Positions 33,313 to 43,161 of a DNA stretch of 64,000 nt are shown here, in pieces. The notes under the pieces were generated by a model that was not told the origin of the DNA, searched no databases, and was given only the letters and a program-made list of their open reading frames with translations. The stretch's first letter is position 1; each line of letters starts with the position of its first letter. This stretch comes from Globodera rostochiensis (taxonomy: Eukaryota > Nematoda > Chromadorea > Rhabditida > Heteroderidae): assembly GCA_018350325.1 (NCBI GenBank), contig JAEVLN010000001.1, forward strand, positions 3,492,533 to 3,556,532, written 5' to 3'. A program made the translations under genes and the position numbers.

Positions 33313-33912
33313 ATGAGTAGGGTCGAGATTTATATGGACTAAACACACGAAATATTGACTTAAAATTAGTGACTAAAAAACCCCAAAATATTAACCAAAA
33401 ACACCAAAAAGTGCTAAAATATGGAATAAGAAATGTGCAAAACCTTCAAAATTCGTTAATCTTTATTAAGTTTCTCTTACAATTGTAAAAGAATATTTTT
33501 TACACGTTTTTGAAAATTTTATAAAATATCAATAACAAGATTTTTAAAAAATACAGATCTTTATGGGCGCATTTTTTGATTTTTAGGGTAATTTTCTTTT
33601 ATTGCATTTATAATAAATAACTTTAGGAAAAAGTGCCTAAAATATTAGTGAATTTTTCATGAATTTTCAAAAAAATGCCAAAAATAATGCATTTTTCATA
33701 AGAATTATCAATAAAATTTGCTGAAATATGGATTTATTATGGAAAAATGGCAAACTAAGAATTTATTCTCAAAAGTGCCAAAATATGGATTTATATAGAC
33801 TAAAAAGTCGCTCTAATTCAAAATTTCGATATGAATGCTATTTTGGGGGCTTTTCTCGTCAACCCCTATCTGAAAAAAACATGTAAAATATGAAAATCTC
33901 GGCCCTACTCAT
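33313..33912. mobile_element. MITE-like element, 600 bp
   Basis: Starts ATGAGTAGGGTCGAGATTT and ends AAAATCTCGGCCCTACTCAT; the inverted ends differ at one position. The interior is AT-rich, with many AAAAGTGCCAAAATATGG-type units and no coding capacity. No clear target duplication. Confidence 0.75.
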
Positions 33913-34328
33913 CAGCGAATATATTAGCTTGTGTTGTTTCCTCTCATATTAATTACGATTTTTCTTCAAAATGCTATAAGGAAAATAATATATTCTTTTT
34001 ATTATATTTATATTCAATAATTAGATGCTTCCTTTAAATACAATAATATTGAAAATTTATTAAACAATTTAAAATTGTATTTTATATCTTTATAAATAAT
34101 TATATTTATTAAAAAAGTTTAATTTTCTTTAATTGTACTCACGTAATTTCCGATTAACTTTATTTTATTGTTTCTCATTAATTATCCAGATTTACTGACA
34201 TAAGCCTTAAAATTACATTTTAGTATAATTAAATTACGGATCATATGTTTATTTATAATTTAAAAAATTAATTACATTTTTTTAAAATTCAACGTTTATT
34301 ATTTTATTTAAACTTTAAGGATAGCCAC

Positions 34329-34392
34329 CGTATAAGTAAATGGTTGCCCGCATTCCATTGGTCTAAAAACTTTATAGGCATCCATTGTTTCG
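34329..34392 (-). CDS. Fic-like exon, AGRxR segment (MECGQPFTYT)
   Basis: Minus strand between an acceptor (GATATTTAG) and a donor (GTGGCTATC). The frame reads ETMDAYKVFRPMECGQPFTY. RPMECGQPFTYT aligns with DPxEAGRFRTT of Fic proteins: Pro, Glu, Gly and Thr are kept, the Arg positions are not. No motif exon of this copy was identified with confidence downstream. Confidence 0.45.
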
Positions 34393-34729
34393 CTAAATAT
34401 CATGTTTAAATTATTAGACAATCAGACAGGCATCAACAATTACAAACTAATTTTTTCACCCGAGGTGTTTTTTAACAAGAATTTAATTTTAAATAAATAT
34501 ATCTATATTCAAAATTTAATTTTTAAGAAGTTATTTCTTGTTATTAAATTTATATAAATATAGTCTCTTTTTTAAGCTAGTATTTTTTAATTATTGTATT
34601 TCTTTAACCATTTATATTATGAATTTGTCGTAATAAACCTTTTTAATTCGATTTTTAAAAGTATATAAATTTATCTATTATAATTGCTAACCATTCAAAT
34701 AAAATTATTTTTGAAGGATAATTCGTATA

Positions 34730-34834
34730 ATGAAAAAAACGTTTTTCGCCCGTGAAAGAGGCATATTTTTGAGCAAAAGACTGGAAGTCAAAGAGCGAGC
34801 GATTGCCAAGTCATGGCCGGACCCTTTGGTCTAA
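34730..34834 (+). CDS. Fic-like exon, helix and DP turn
   Basis: A 34-codon ORF from ATG, with an internal donor (GTCTAACG) just before its TAA. It reads FARERGIFLSKRLEVKE then RAIAKSWPDPL. LSKRLEVKERAIAKSWPDPL aligns with ISDVLEIHRRVLGYVDPV apart from two extra residues. The next plus exon (34880-34970) would follow after a short intron. Confidence 0.45.
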   Translation: MKKTFFARERGIFLSKRLEVKERAIAKSWPDPLV

Positions 34835-34879
34835 CGAATATTTTTTTAAAATTTCTATAATTATTTTTTCCATCTTTCT

Positions 34880-34997
34880 GGGTATTGTACCCGATGGGCG
34901 TCGCCCGGAAGCGCCCGCACCTGCATATTCATGGTCATTAAAATTGTCATGCGCCGTTCTTTTAGATTATCTAAACCTGAGTATATGTTTATTATAG
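34880..34997 (+). CDS. Candidate exon (VPDGRRPEAPAP)
   Basis: GC-rich plus-strand island reading GIVPDGRRPEAPAPAYSW then SLKLSCAVLL. A minus-strand relative at 52979-53167 reads IEPYGRRPFQPTAQRLIV. The shared P(D/Y)GRRP core fits the DPxxAGR(F)R region of Fic proteins in a shortened form. No clean acceptor is visible (GGTATTGTACC), so splicing may be lost. Confidence 0.4.
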
Positions 34998-35393
34998 ATT
35001 CTGTAATAAAAACAAATTTATAGAATATTTAAATAATATTTATGCTTTAATTATTCAATATTTTTTTATTTATGTTTATATTTATGTAATATTTATTTTT
35101 TTGCTTTGAAAGAATTTAAATTTTACTACGTTATCAAAATTATTATATTTTTAATTTTTTAAATTAGCTGATGATTAATATTTATTCATAATTTTGCCTA
35201 TAACGCAGATGTTTTTCATTTTTGTAGTTTTAACATTATTTATTCTCATTGAACATATAATTTTGAAGATTAGTAAAACTATTGAGTTTGCTTTTATTAT
35301 ATTTTAAGATTTTTCGAAGCTATTTGTTGATACAAGCTGACATATTGACAGGATTATTGTTTTAAATAAAATTTATGAAATACATTTTTAATT

Positions 35394-35530
35394 TTACATT
35401 CCGAATTTGAGAAAAATGATATGTAGATAAAAAAGCTTTATCTCACAGTTTATTAACATTTGCATTAGTTTATATCGAAATATAATTAAAAAGTTGGCGT
35501 TGGCGTTCACGGCGCCTCCCGCGAGTATGT
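35394..35530 (-). CDS. Fic-like C-terminal exon (ILAGGAVNAN)
   Basis: Minus frame ILAGGAVNANANFLIIFRY and on to TAA. Paralogous to the plus-strand exon at 8910-8987 (IFAGGDVNANFLIS), with six extra bases that duplicate AsnAla. Corresponds to LExA..GD..PF(I)xF. It lies 3' of the disrupted exon at 35640-36560 on the same strand. Confidence 0.5.
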
Positions 35531-35639
35531 ATAAGAACAACTTTGTATGGGTCATTTTTAATTTAATATAGAGGCTTTATTTTAATAAATAAATATTTTA
35601 TTGTTTTATATAAATTAAATGCTTTAATTAGTTTATTTT

Positions 35640-36560
35640 TTTTATTTTTAATATGAGGCGAATCAAGGCGTCTCGTCCACGTGGAATTCGTAGGTTGACC
35701 AGCACATGTGCAATAGAGTAGAGCCCGGACTTGAGCTTCGAGCGAGATCTCGAGTCGAGATTCTCGAAAAAATCTCGGTCTCGAAAAATCTCGTGAATTT
35801 CATTTTTAGTCGAGCGAGATCTCGAGGTCGAGATTCTCGAAAAATCTCGGGTCTCGAAAAATCTCGAGCCGGAACAGTCGAGATTCGAGATTTTTTGATG
35901 AAAATTTTTTGGAGTTATTTTATTTATCGAAAAAAAATAATTTTCAACCAATCGCAAGGAAAAAGCTTAGGCTTTCTCAAAATTCAAATTTTGAAATTAA
36001 TTTTTAATTTGTCAAACACTTTTTGAGAATTTTTATTCACTTTTGAATAGGGGGGGGGGGGTCGGCGGTGCCGATAGGCGCCGCCGAGAAAATTTTGAAT
36101 TTTCGACTAATTTGTTAAGGGATTTGCAACCAAAATTTTAAAAAGGCGGTAAGTTTTTGAAGCTTTTAGGAGTAGGAGAGGTCCGGTAAGGCAAAATTTT
36201 TCAAAAATTGGCAATCTTTGTTTAAAAAAGGCACTGTTTTTATGAAAAATGTTTGGGTCGAGATCGAGAATCTCGAGCTTCCTTCGAGCGAGATCTCGAG
36301 TCGAGATTCTCGAAAAAATCTCGGTCTCGAAAAATCTCGTGAATCTCATTTTTAGTCGAGCGAGATCTCGAGGTCGAGATTTTTCGAGAATCTCGTCGAG
36401 ATTTTTCGAGATCCTCGAGACGAGATCTCGTCTCGACCGGGCTCTACAATAGAGTGCATTAGAAGGTCAGTCCCCAGTTGAAGTTGCACGGTGGATGAAG
36501 ATTCTCTTGAGCCGCAGGTGGCTCATTCTGTCATGTTCTTTTGCGGCAGGAAGGCCCACG
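35640..36560 (-). pseudogene. Fic-like exon interrupted by a hAT element
   Basis: Two GC-rich pieces (35640-35718 and 36455-36560) were one exon before the 728-bp element inserted. On the minus strand the left piece reads IAHVLVNLRIPRGRDALIRL, and its frame runs upstream across the junction (TDLLMH before it). This fits ALAHxKLVxIHPF..GxGR..RL with the catalytic His replaced by Arg. The right piece has other open frames on both strands, including plus SPVEVARWMKILLSRR, which looks like a helix-turn-helix, so the strand is not beyond doubt. With the insertion the exon cannot be read through. Confidence 0.45.
35719..36446. mobile_element. Non-autonomous hAT element with perfect target duplication
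   Basis: Ends TAGAGCCCGG and CCGGGCTCTA, flanked by the 8-bp duplication CAATAGAG (35711-35718, 36447-36454). The interior is built from GCGAGATCTCGAGTCGAGAT-type palindromic blocks at both ends, with a core that carries a 13-G run (36050) and the GGCGCC palindrome (36062-36086). ORFs of 60-109 codons on both strands are products of the CGAGATCTCG repeats, not genes. Confidence 0.93.
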
Positions 36561-36819
36561 TGACGGAATATCATTTTTTCGTATTATTATCACTTTTTAA
36601 TTACATATATGTAATGCCTTAGCCAATTGTATTTTGATATGATTTACTTTTTTTGTATTTTTTACTTTTTTTCAGCGCATTCAAAAGATTTACGATAAAC
36701 ACTTGTCCTTAGTCCATTAAGCCTTAATTTTGAGTAAGAATATAAAATAAATAAATAACTTCAATGAAAATAATACATTTTAAAATCTTTTATTTTGATT
36801 TTTGAGATCCTGAAGCTAG

Positions 36820-36936
36820 TCGTTGCTGATTGTGCCAGTTGACCCAAACAGGAAAGTTTTACTGCAGCACGAACATTCTCATTTGGGTTGCAAAGATTTT
36901 TTTTTAAGCACAATAATTTATTTTTAATGTAATTCT
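36820..36936 (+). CDS. Coding-like island; integrase zinc-finger relic or Fic exon
   Basis: Plus frame reads LLIVPVDPNRKVLLQHEHSHL then GCKDFF. It lines up with the Gypsy integrase N-terminal region in this window (VIPASLQKEVLQQLHRGHPG) at the P, VL, second H and G positions, so it may be a retroelement relic. The minus strand is also open (NPNENVRAAVKLSCLGQL). Neither reading has clean borders. Confidence 0.3.
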
Positions 36937-37609
36937 TTTAGTAATTTAAGTTAATCTTTTTACATTTAAATCTATTGTAAATGATCATTGTTATGTTGTT
37001 TTATAGACAGTGAAGTAAAAAAATACTATATTATTCTTTTTTTTAATTATGATATAATTTAGATAAAATACTTTGAATTTAAAAATTCTACATATTAATA
37101 TGCTAACTTATTATGCCAAAAAATCTTGTGCTATTTATTTTCGAAAATATTTTCTCATTACATATACCCTGCTTACTTATTTGATTATATACTTTTTAAT
37201 TAAGTTTTAAATTTTTGATTTTATTAATCAAGGTTTCACAAAAAAATTATGAAATTTAAAATATTATATTTATAAATTATTTATTTCAAATTAAAAATCA
37301 CAAATTCATTAATAATTTATTTATCATATTATTTTTAGCTAATTATTTTGTTCGATATTAATTATTTACACTTTTTGGTTTTTCAAGCAAATGTGTTATG
37401 CATTTGGTTGGTTTTAACGTTTGCACACTGAAAACACCTGAATGTAATTATTTAATAATATATAAAATCTATTTCATGAACTTTAGTGATAATGGTTTTT
37501 ATTTTATATTTTTTAAGTAAATAATTCTCAAAATTTATCGCATTTGATACCAAAATATTAAATAAATCTTATAATATACTTTATTTCTTAAAATCTATCA
37601 AATTGTAAG
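36937..37609. other. AT-rich non-coding stretch
   Basis: No coding island. Confidence 0.6.
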
Positions 37610-37665
37610 CAATTGTAGCCTTTGCCTGACATTCCAACATAAATTTAATTGATATCACCGAATGT
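37610..37665 (+). pseudogene. Decayed copy of the terminal exon at 19480-19573
   Basis: CATTCCAACAT..AATTTAATTGATATCACCGAATG parallels the plus exon at 19480. The Cys codon has become TGA (FA*HSNINLIDITEC), and the frame then runs into the CCCCGA-type repeat. Confidence 0.65.
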
Positions 37666-38460
37666 GGAGCCCCAAACTTGGCTCGTCCCCGACCTCCGAT
37701 ATGGCCAACCTCAACCCCCTATTTCCCGCCCGGAGGGGTCGGGGAGCAACTCTATTGAACCTAAATTACAAAATATTCGTAAAAGTCTCGGGTTTTTGTT
37801 GGTCAATTCTCGAGCCTCGTGGTCATGTCAGGGTAATTTAGGTTTTGAGCATACTAGCAAGTGATTGAACAAGTTTTAAGAAGCATTCACTTTAATTTTT
37901 TGCACAATTGCTTCAACTTCTGTTATGTGTGCGGCGGATCTCTCAAATAGTATAAAAATAATTAGGTATTTATAAAAATTTGCATTTTTTTATTTGGTCT
38001 TAAATAGTTTTTGTTTTTAGCCGTTTATCAGTGCGCAAGTTAATCCCTCCCCCCTTTCTCTCTCAAATTTTTTTAGAAAAATCGCTGATCAAAATTCGCA
38101 CAAAGCAAAACTAGGCCAAACAAGATTTTGCAGAATTTTTCCGCCTTTTGAAAAATTTTGGTGATTTTCTATTTCTGATTCTGAGTTGTTGGGCTAAAAC
38201 ATGACGACATACCCCCAAATAATTTTTCCACAAATTACAAAATCGTCTTCACTCATTATTTTTTAAGAATGATGAACTGATTTAAAAATAAACTTATATT
38301 TTATGCTTGCCTAGTTAAGACATTGCTGAAATTTTTATGAAAAAAATGTATGAACAAAATTTTCTTCAACCCCGACCACCGACCCCGACCCCCGACATTG
38401 GCAACCCTGGCCAACCCCAACCCCGACTTTTCCGCCCCCGAGGGGTCGGGCTGAACCCTA
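37666..38460. repeat. CCCCGA-rich dispersed repeat copies
   Basis: 37666-37745 ends GGAGGGGTCGGGGAGC, and 38040-38460 ends CCCGAGGGGTCGGGCTGAAC. The second is homologous to 41700-42165, including TATGCTTGCCTAGT, ATGAACAAAATTTTCTTCAACCCCGA and GAGTTGTTGGGC. Small ORFs here are repeat readings (Pro/Asp-rich). Confidence 0.8.
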
Positions 38461-40412
38461 TTTAAGATAATCAGTAAATTCAGTTCTTTTTGCTTTATCT
38501 TAAAAAACACTTTTATTTTGCAAACGATTTTAAACGCTTACTTTAAAATCAACATATTAGTTTATTATTTTATAACTTTTTATTAAGTTTCTTACAAATC
38601 TAGCCTTTATAAGTTGTAAGTTTCGGTAATAAAACAAAGAACTTTTATCTTTTATTCGTGATTTTTTCATTAATATATTAGAAAAAGTTTGAATAGGTTA
38701 CGAATTAGCAAAACAATCGTAGCTTAAGTTAATGAATTATATCATAGTTTTTGAATCTCTGACAAACAATTTGACAATTTTAATTATGTTAATTGTCGGA
38801 TGAATTACAGTCATCTCACAAATATTCAAAAAATTTAATTTTTAAAACAAAAAATCAAATAATATTAGGGTTTTGAAATATAAATGTTATAATAAATCAT
38901 CTTTCATCAGTCACCACTTTATGCAACGAATTTGAATGTTTTGGAATGGAAATAATATAATCTTCAACTAATTGGGGTAACGTTAACCAACAATCAATTT
39001 ACTAAATTGTAATGTATATTCATTTAAAAATACAAAACGAAAAAATATCAAATAAAAATTTAAAAATTAATAACAAAATTGTAAGTATAAAAGTTACAAC
39101 AGCTCTTTTCTGTCACTTTTGCTTGAACTACTCTTCGAGTTTTATTGATAATTCCTTTCTCTTCAATATTTTTTCATCTTCTTTAAAGAAATATACTGAA
39201 ATAACGAATTTTAAAATAATTTGTTAATTTTTTAAGTTATTGTATTGTTATAACAGTTTTTATTTATAATTCATTATTAGATTATTACAATATTTTTAAA
39301 CTTTTAACAGCTTAATAAAATCCTTTCAATTTTTGTTACAAGGTTTTCTTTTACTTATCTCTTTAAAGTATCTTAGTATTATTGTTTGGGTATGCCATGT
39401 TACCAAATCAAAAAAATCAATTTTTATATTTATTAGATATTAAATAAAAATTATATTTAAATTAATATTAGGTATAGAATATTTTGTGAATTAAAATTTA
39501 ATACATAATTTGAGCAATATAGGTGTGTTTATTATTTCTTTCAATTTTAAAACTTAACCATTGATGAATTCATTTCATTGACAATATTCAATGAAAATAA
39601 ATTAATCAATTGCATTCATTTTTAGATAACAGATAAAAGTTTTAATTGATAAAGAATGGAACCGAAGTATGGTTGATATTTTTAAAAATGCTAAGCGTAA
39701 TAATTTATTTTAAAGTAACTTAAAAATCAGCAAAAAATAAAAAAGAAAGAACGTAAAAAAATTAATATATCTATTTACCTAGCCTTATAGGAAAAAATCA
39801 TTTACTCGCTACTATTTTTAAATTGATAGATTTTATTAATATTTTTGAAATATATAACCTACATATTTGAATAAAACTTAAAAATAACTATATAAATAAT
39901 CTTATTATTTCAAATACAAAAATATTAAAAATAACTTTATAACTAGCGATGGTAAATGACCCAAATAAATAAAAAAACCCTTAGGTATAAAAAGTGACAA
40001 GGCTAAACGAAGTTATACATTTTAGTAATCAACAAATTTTATTAATATAAAGTTTGGCCTCAAATTTGAAGTACAAAGATTTTATCAATTCATATAGCTA
40101 AACAATAAAAAATGCATTTTTGATAAATTTATTATTAAAACAGTATATTCGTTTTCTATGTAACCGTCTTCATAATTATTGCAATTTTTATTTTCCAAAC
40201 ATAGTTAGTTTAGTAATATCTATGTTTGTTCTTTCTGCGTTCCTTTGTGAAAATTAAATTTTTCTTTTTTATATTAATTATATTATTAATTGGTTGTAAA
40301 TCAACAACATAATTATTACTTGTAAATATTTAATATTTTTGTTTTGATTGAAAATAAAAGCAAATGAAACTGCCTAAAATTACTTCTTAAAAAAACAAAA
40401 AAAAATTTAACT
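38461..40412. other. AT-rich non-coding stretch with duplicated intron piece
   Basis: 38580-38695 matches 43905-44025 (AATAAAACAAAGAACTTTTATCTTTTATT and flanks). Otherwise no signal; the 71-codon plus ORF at 39012 is AT-driven. Confidence 0.55.
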
Positions 40413-40497
40413 TTAAAGAGAGGGATGATCACTGAAATTGAAGTATTTCGGTCTTGCAATAACAGAGTGGCCTCATAGAGGTGAAAGCACGTTTTTG
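40413..40497 (-). CDS. Fic-like C-terminal exon (FHLYEATLLL)
   Basis: Minus frame KTCFHLYEATLLLQDRNTSI then SVIIPLF. FHLYEAT fits (Y)xxLEAA at the start of the Fic C-terminal helix pair. The plus strand is open as well (FGLAITEWPHRGESTFLIED), so the call is tentative. It lies downstream of the motif exon at 41145-41259 on the same strand. Confidence 0.35.
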
Positions 40498-40844
40498 ATT
40501 GAGGATAAAAGCATATAAAGTCTTTAGTCCATAAAATTGTTTAATGTTATAAAGAATTGATTTACGATATTTGTTTTAATACTGTTATTAATAATAACGT
40601 TAATAATTCATATTTATTTATTAACTTTATCATTTTTTTCCAAGTTTTATTTCTCACAAAATTAATTTCTTTAACTTTTTTAAATCGATGGCGCTAGTGT
40701 TTCATATTCCAAAATGAAATTTATGTATTTTATACCATGTGGGTGCCAGTTGTCATGCATTCAAGTTGAGTAAGCCGCCGATTGCTAGCATATTTATATT
40801 TAAATTTATATCATTTTTAATTTTATTAGTTTTATTATTGTTTG

Positions 40845-40930
40845 TGGGTTATTCTAATCAACGTACCGCCAATTATCCATGATAACCCTGATCAGGAAGG
40901 TCTTAGTGTGTTAAACTTTAAAAAGCTTAT
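40845..40930 (-). CDS. Fic-like exon (GGTLIRITHK), inverted copy of 25021-25098
   Basis: Minus-strand acceptor CTTCCTGATCAG, then SWIIGGTLIRITHK. The sequence matches 25021-25098, including the flanking AACACACTAAGA. See 25055-25098. Confidence 0.45.
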
Positions 40931-41144
40931 ATTCAGTTCGTAATCGAAAATTTTTTTAAAATTAAATAAAAATTTCAATGTTTTAACTTTTATTTTATAT
41001 GTAGACATTCCTCGTCCTTTGCGCATTTAAAAAAAATTTAATATCAAAAATAAAAGTTTGAATAAAATTTTCTTTGAATTTCATTTATTTTAATGCTAAG
41101 TTACGTTAATATTTATAATAAATATTTTAATGCGTGTTTTTAAC

Positions 41145-41259
41145 TTTATCTGAATGTTCTGGCAGCTTGACCGGTTTGTACTTGTGACGAACGGGAACCG
41201 AGTTCATGATTAGCCTGGCCAGCCGTCCATTGCAATCCCCGAAGTGGATGAATAAATAC
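41145..41259 (-). pseudogene. Fic catalytic exon with a frameshift inside the motif
   Basis: Minus-strand exon of 115 bases between AATATTAG and GTTAAAAAC. Read in phase 0, as the upstream exons dictate, it gives VFIHPL and leaves the family pattern. One base later the frame gives FGDCNGRLARLIMNSVPV and then RHKYKPVKLPEHSDK, which matches the rest of the Fic motif, both Arg residues and the following RLIMN helix. So IHP and FGDxNGRxxRL lie in adjacent frames, consistent with one extra base after the Pro codon. The second Gly of the motif is Cys. Exons at 42383-42418, 42725-42781 and 42883-42945 precede it. An alternative single-frame reading (FIHFGDCNGR) simply lacks the Pro. Confidence 0.7.
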
Positions 41260-41422
41260 CTAATATTTATTTAATATTTTATCGAAACGAGAAAAAATTC
41301 AAAAATATTATTTTTACGAAACAAAACTTTTTTAATTCATTTTTTCGCTTTGCAAGATTATTGTTACAGTATTGGATTAATATTATTTTAATATTTGTTG
41401 TTCCCATAATTATTTCAATTAT

Positions 41423-42165
41423 TTGAAAATAAAGCATTTTCTAAAATCAGCGATTAAGCAAATCAAATTTTGGATTTATTCGTTTTTAAAATTGAAAGGT
41501 CGAATTTTAATTACTTCCCTGACCCCGAATTTCGTTAATTTTGAAGCAATTTTCTTAACAAACATTGCTAAAATCTTCAAAAAAAATTTCCGGCGACGCC
41601 TATCGGCACCGCCGACTCCTCCCATTCTAAAAAAGCTTATAAAATACCACCATTTTTTTCACTTTTTGATTGAAAATCCCAACAAAATTTCTAATATTCT
41701 CTCGCGCCAATCCCCCCCCCCCTCTCAACTTTTTTTAAAAAAAATTGCTAATAAAAGTTCGCTCAGAAAAGTTAAACTTTGCCACAACAAGATTTTTGGA
41801 GAAGTTTTCGCCTTCCGAAAAATTTTTTCTGAGTTGTTGGGCCAAGTCAAACATGACGAGAACTCCCAGAAATTACAAACCCTTCACTCTTGAGAATTTT
41901 AATGATGATGAATGAAGTTTAAATAAAATTATATATTGTATGCTTGCCTAGTAAAGATTTATTGCTAAAATTTTTATGGAAAAAAAATTTTATGAACAAA
42001 ATTTTCTTCAACCCCGAACCCCGAACCCCGACCCCGACCCCGACCCCGACCCCCGACCCCGACAATTGGGTCGCCCCCGACCCCGACCCCCGACATCGTC
42101 AACCCCGGCCTCCCCGACCCCCGACTTTCCCGCCCCCGAGGGGTCGGGGAGCTACCCTAGTTTGA
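41423..42165. repeat. Dispersed repeat with palindrome and CCCCGA tract
   Basis: Contains the hairpin CGGCGACGCCTATCGGCACC at 41590, a C run at 41711-41721 and a (CCCCGA)n tract at 42013-42065, and ends CCCGAGGGGTCGGGGAGC. Homologous to 38040-38460. ORFs of 156, 73 and 65 codons lie within and have repeat-driven compositions; the Pro/Asp/Thr runs come from CCCCGA in different frames. Confidence 0.75.
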
Positions 42166-42382
42166 AATATTAACTTTGTGTCCCCTTAAGTTCATTAAAT
42201 TAGTGTTAACAATTGTTTTCTATACTTCGGTAAATGATTAATTATTTTTACATCTATATTGTTGCAGTGTTTCTAATATTATTTCCATAAATGTCCAAAT
42301 TAAATATGGTTTTGTATAGAAACATTTCCATAATTATTTAAATATTTTTTGTTTACCAAAATTTCTTTGATCACTTTTGTAC

Positions 42383-42418
42383 AAGGACGCATAATGTTAA
42401 TTCTGCGCGGCTGGCGGC
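42383..42418 (-). CDS. Fic-like exon before the motif (AASRAELTLCVL)
   Basis: Twelve codons, phase 0 at both ends, between TGTTAAG and GTACAAAAG on the minus strand. The reading AASRAELTLCVL has the pattern of the helix before IHPF, and its 3' phase joins to VFIHP of the next exon. The surrounding AT-rich DNA matches the complement of 54270-54345. Confidence 0.5.
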
Positions 42419-42724
42419 CTTAACATGATATGAAATTAGTTTGATCAATCTGCACAATATTATCAATGACTAATTTTTTCATTTAAGAATCGTAGAAGTT
42501 TAATCGATAACTTTAATTTAAAAAGAATATTTTAGCTTTTATTAATAAAAGTAAATATCAGTTAGTTTGCTATTTATCCTCATGATTAATAATTGAATTT
42601 GGCATTAAAGAAAATTTTATTTTTTTTTTTTATAATTTTGTTTGTTCTTATTTTAATTCAACTTTTAATTTTATCTTAACTCATTTAATTGAATTTGTAA
42701 AGTAAAATTATGTGTGCTTCACAC

Positions 42725-42781
42725 CCAGGTTTGGGTCCACCGTACTTCACCAGCTGCAAAGGGAGTGCCGAATTTCAATGC
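42725..42781 (-). CDS. Fic-domain exon, AGExR..Q.W segment
   Basis: Fifty-seven bases, phase 0 at both ends, between TATTGAAAAG and GTGTGAAG on the minus strand. It reads ALKFGTPFAAGEVRWTQTW. This matches the Fic segment DPxxAGR(F/Y)RxxQVW(I/V)G at Pro, Ala-Gly, Arg, Thr-Gln and Trp. The plus strand also has an open frame (ASHPGLGPPYFTSCKGSAE), but without such a match or splice pair. Confidence 0.6.
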
Positions 42782-42882
42782 CTTTTCAATATTTATTTTC
42801 AAAATACCTTAAAATTTTTTTTTTCATTTAAATTTCTTTAATAAATTTTTTAATATGTATATTTGAAATTTTGCCTTGAGAC

Positions 42883-42945
42883 TTGCCATGATTTGTTGCA
42901 ATAGTGTGCAAAACTCGAAGTTTTGTCTTGACTCCCCATCTTTGC
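42883..42945 (-). CDS. Fic-like exon upstream of 42725-42781
   Basis: Sixty-three bases between TTTTTTGAG and GTCTCAAG on the minus strand. Phase 0 gives AKMGSQDKTSSFAHYCNKSW; another open frame gives VKTKLRVLHTIATNHG, whose LRVLHTI resembles the DVLEIHRRV helix. Splice phase favours the first, family resemblance the second. If the second is right, one border is misplaced or the copy is frameshifted here too. Confidence 0.45.
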
Positions 42946-43077
42946 CTCAAAAAATGTGAAGTATAATTCTATAATTTAATAGATCGTTTGTTGTTTTTGA
43001 TCGAATTATTATTTATTTACTTATAATTTTACATTTAATAATATTTAATTTTTATGCGATAGCTCACATTCTTATTT

Positions 43078-43161
43078 TTGTCGTTTTTTTCATATTTGGC
43101 ATTTGATGCGATCTGCATTTCGCCGTCAAAATTGCATTAGTTCCGTAGATAATATCACTAT
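43078..43161 (-). CDS. Fic-like inhibitory-helix exon (SDIIYGTNAILT)
   Basis: Minus strand after TTGATTGGAG and before GTGAGC. One frame reads SDIIYGTNAILTAKCRSHQ. It fits the inhibitory helix (S/T)xxIEGNxLTL, with the key Glu changed to Tyr, so auto-inhibition would be lost. It is the most N-terminal piece of the copy that ends at 41145. Confidence 0.4.

Noticed and set aside
35628..36452. Arg/Ser/Glu-rich ORFs of 67-109 codons on both strands
   Set aside because: They are translations of the CGAGATCTCG palindromic repeats of the hAT element.
36455..36560. Plus reading SPVEVARWMKILLSRR as a transposase helix-turn-helix
   Set aside because: Attractive, but the joined flank on the plus strand has a stop before it, and the minus strand continues across the hAT insertion in one frame; kept only as an alternative.
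41944..42173. Overlapping Pro/Asp/Thr-repeat ORFs
   Set aside because: Direct readings of the CCCCGA tract in two frames; composition fully explained by the repeat.
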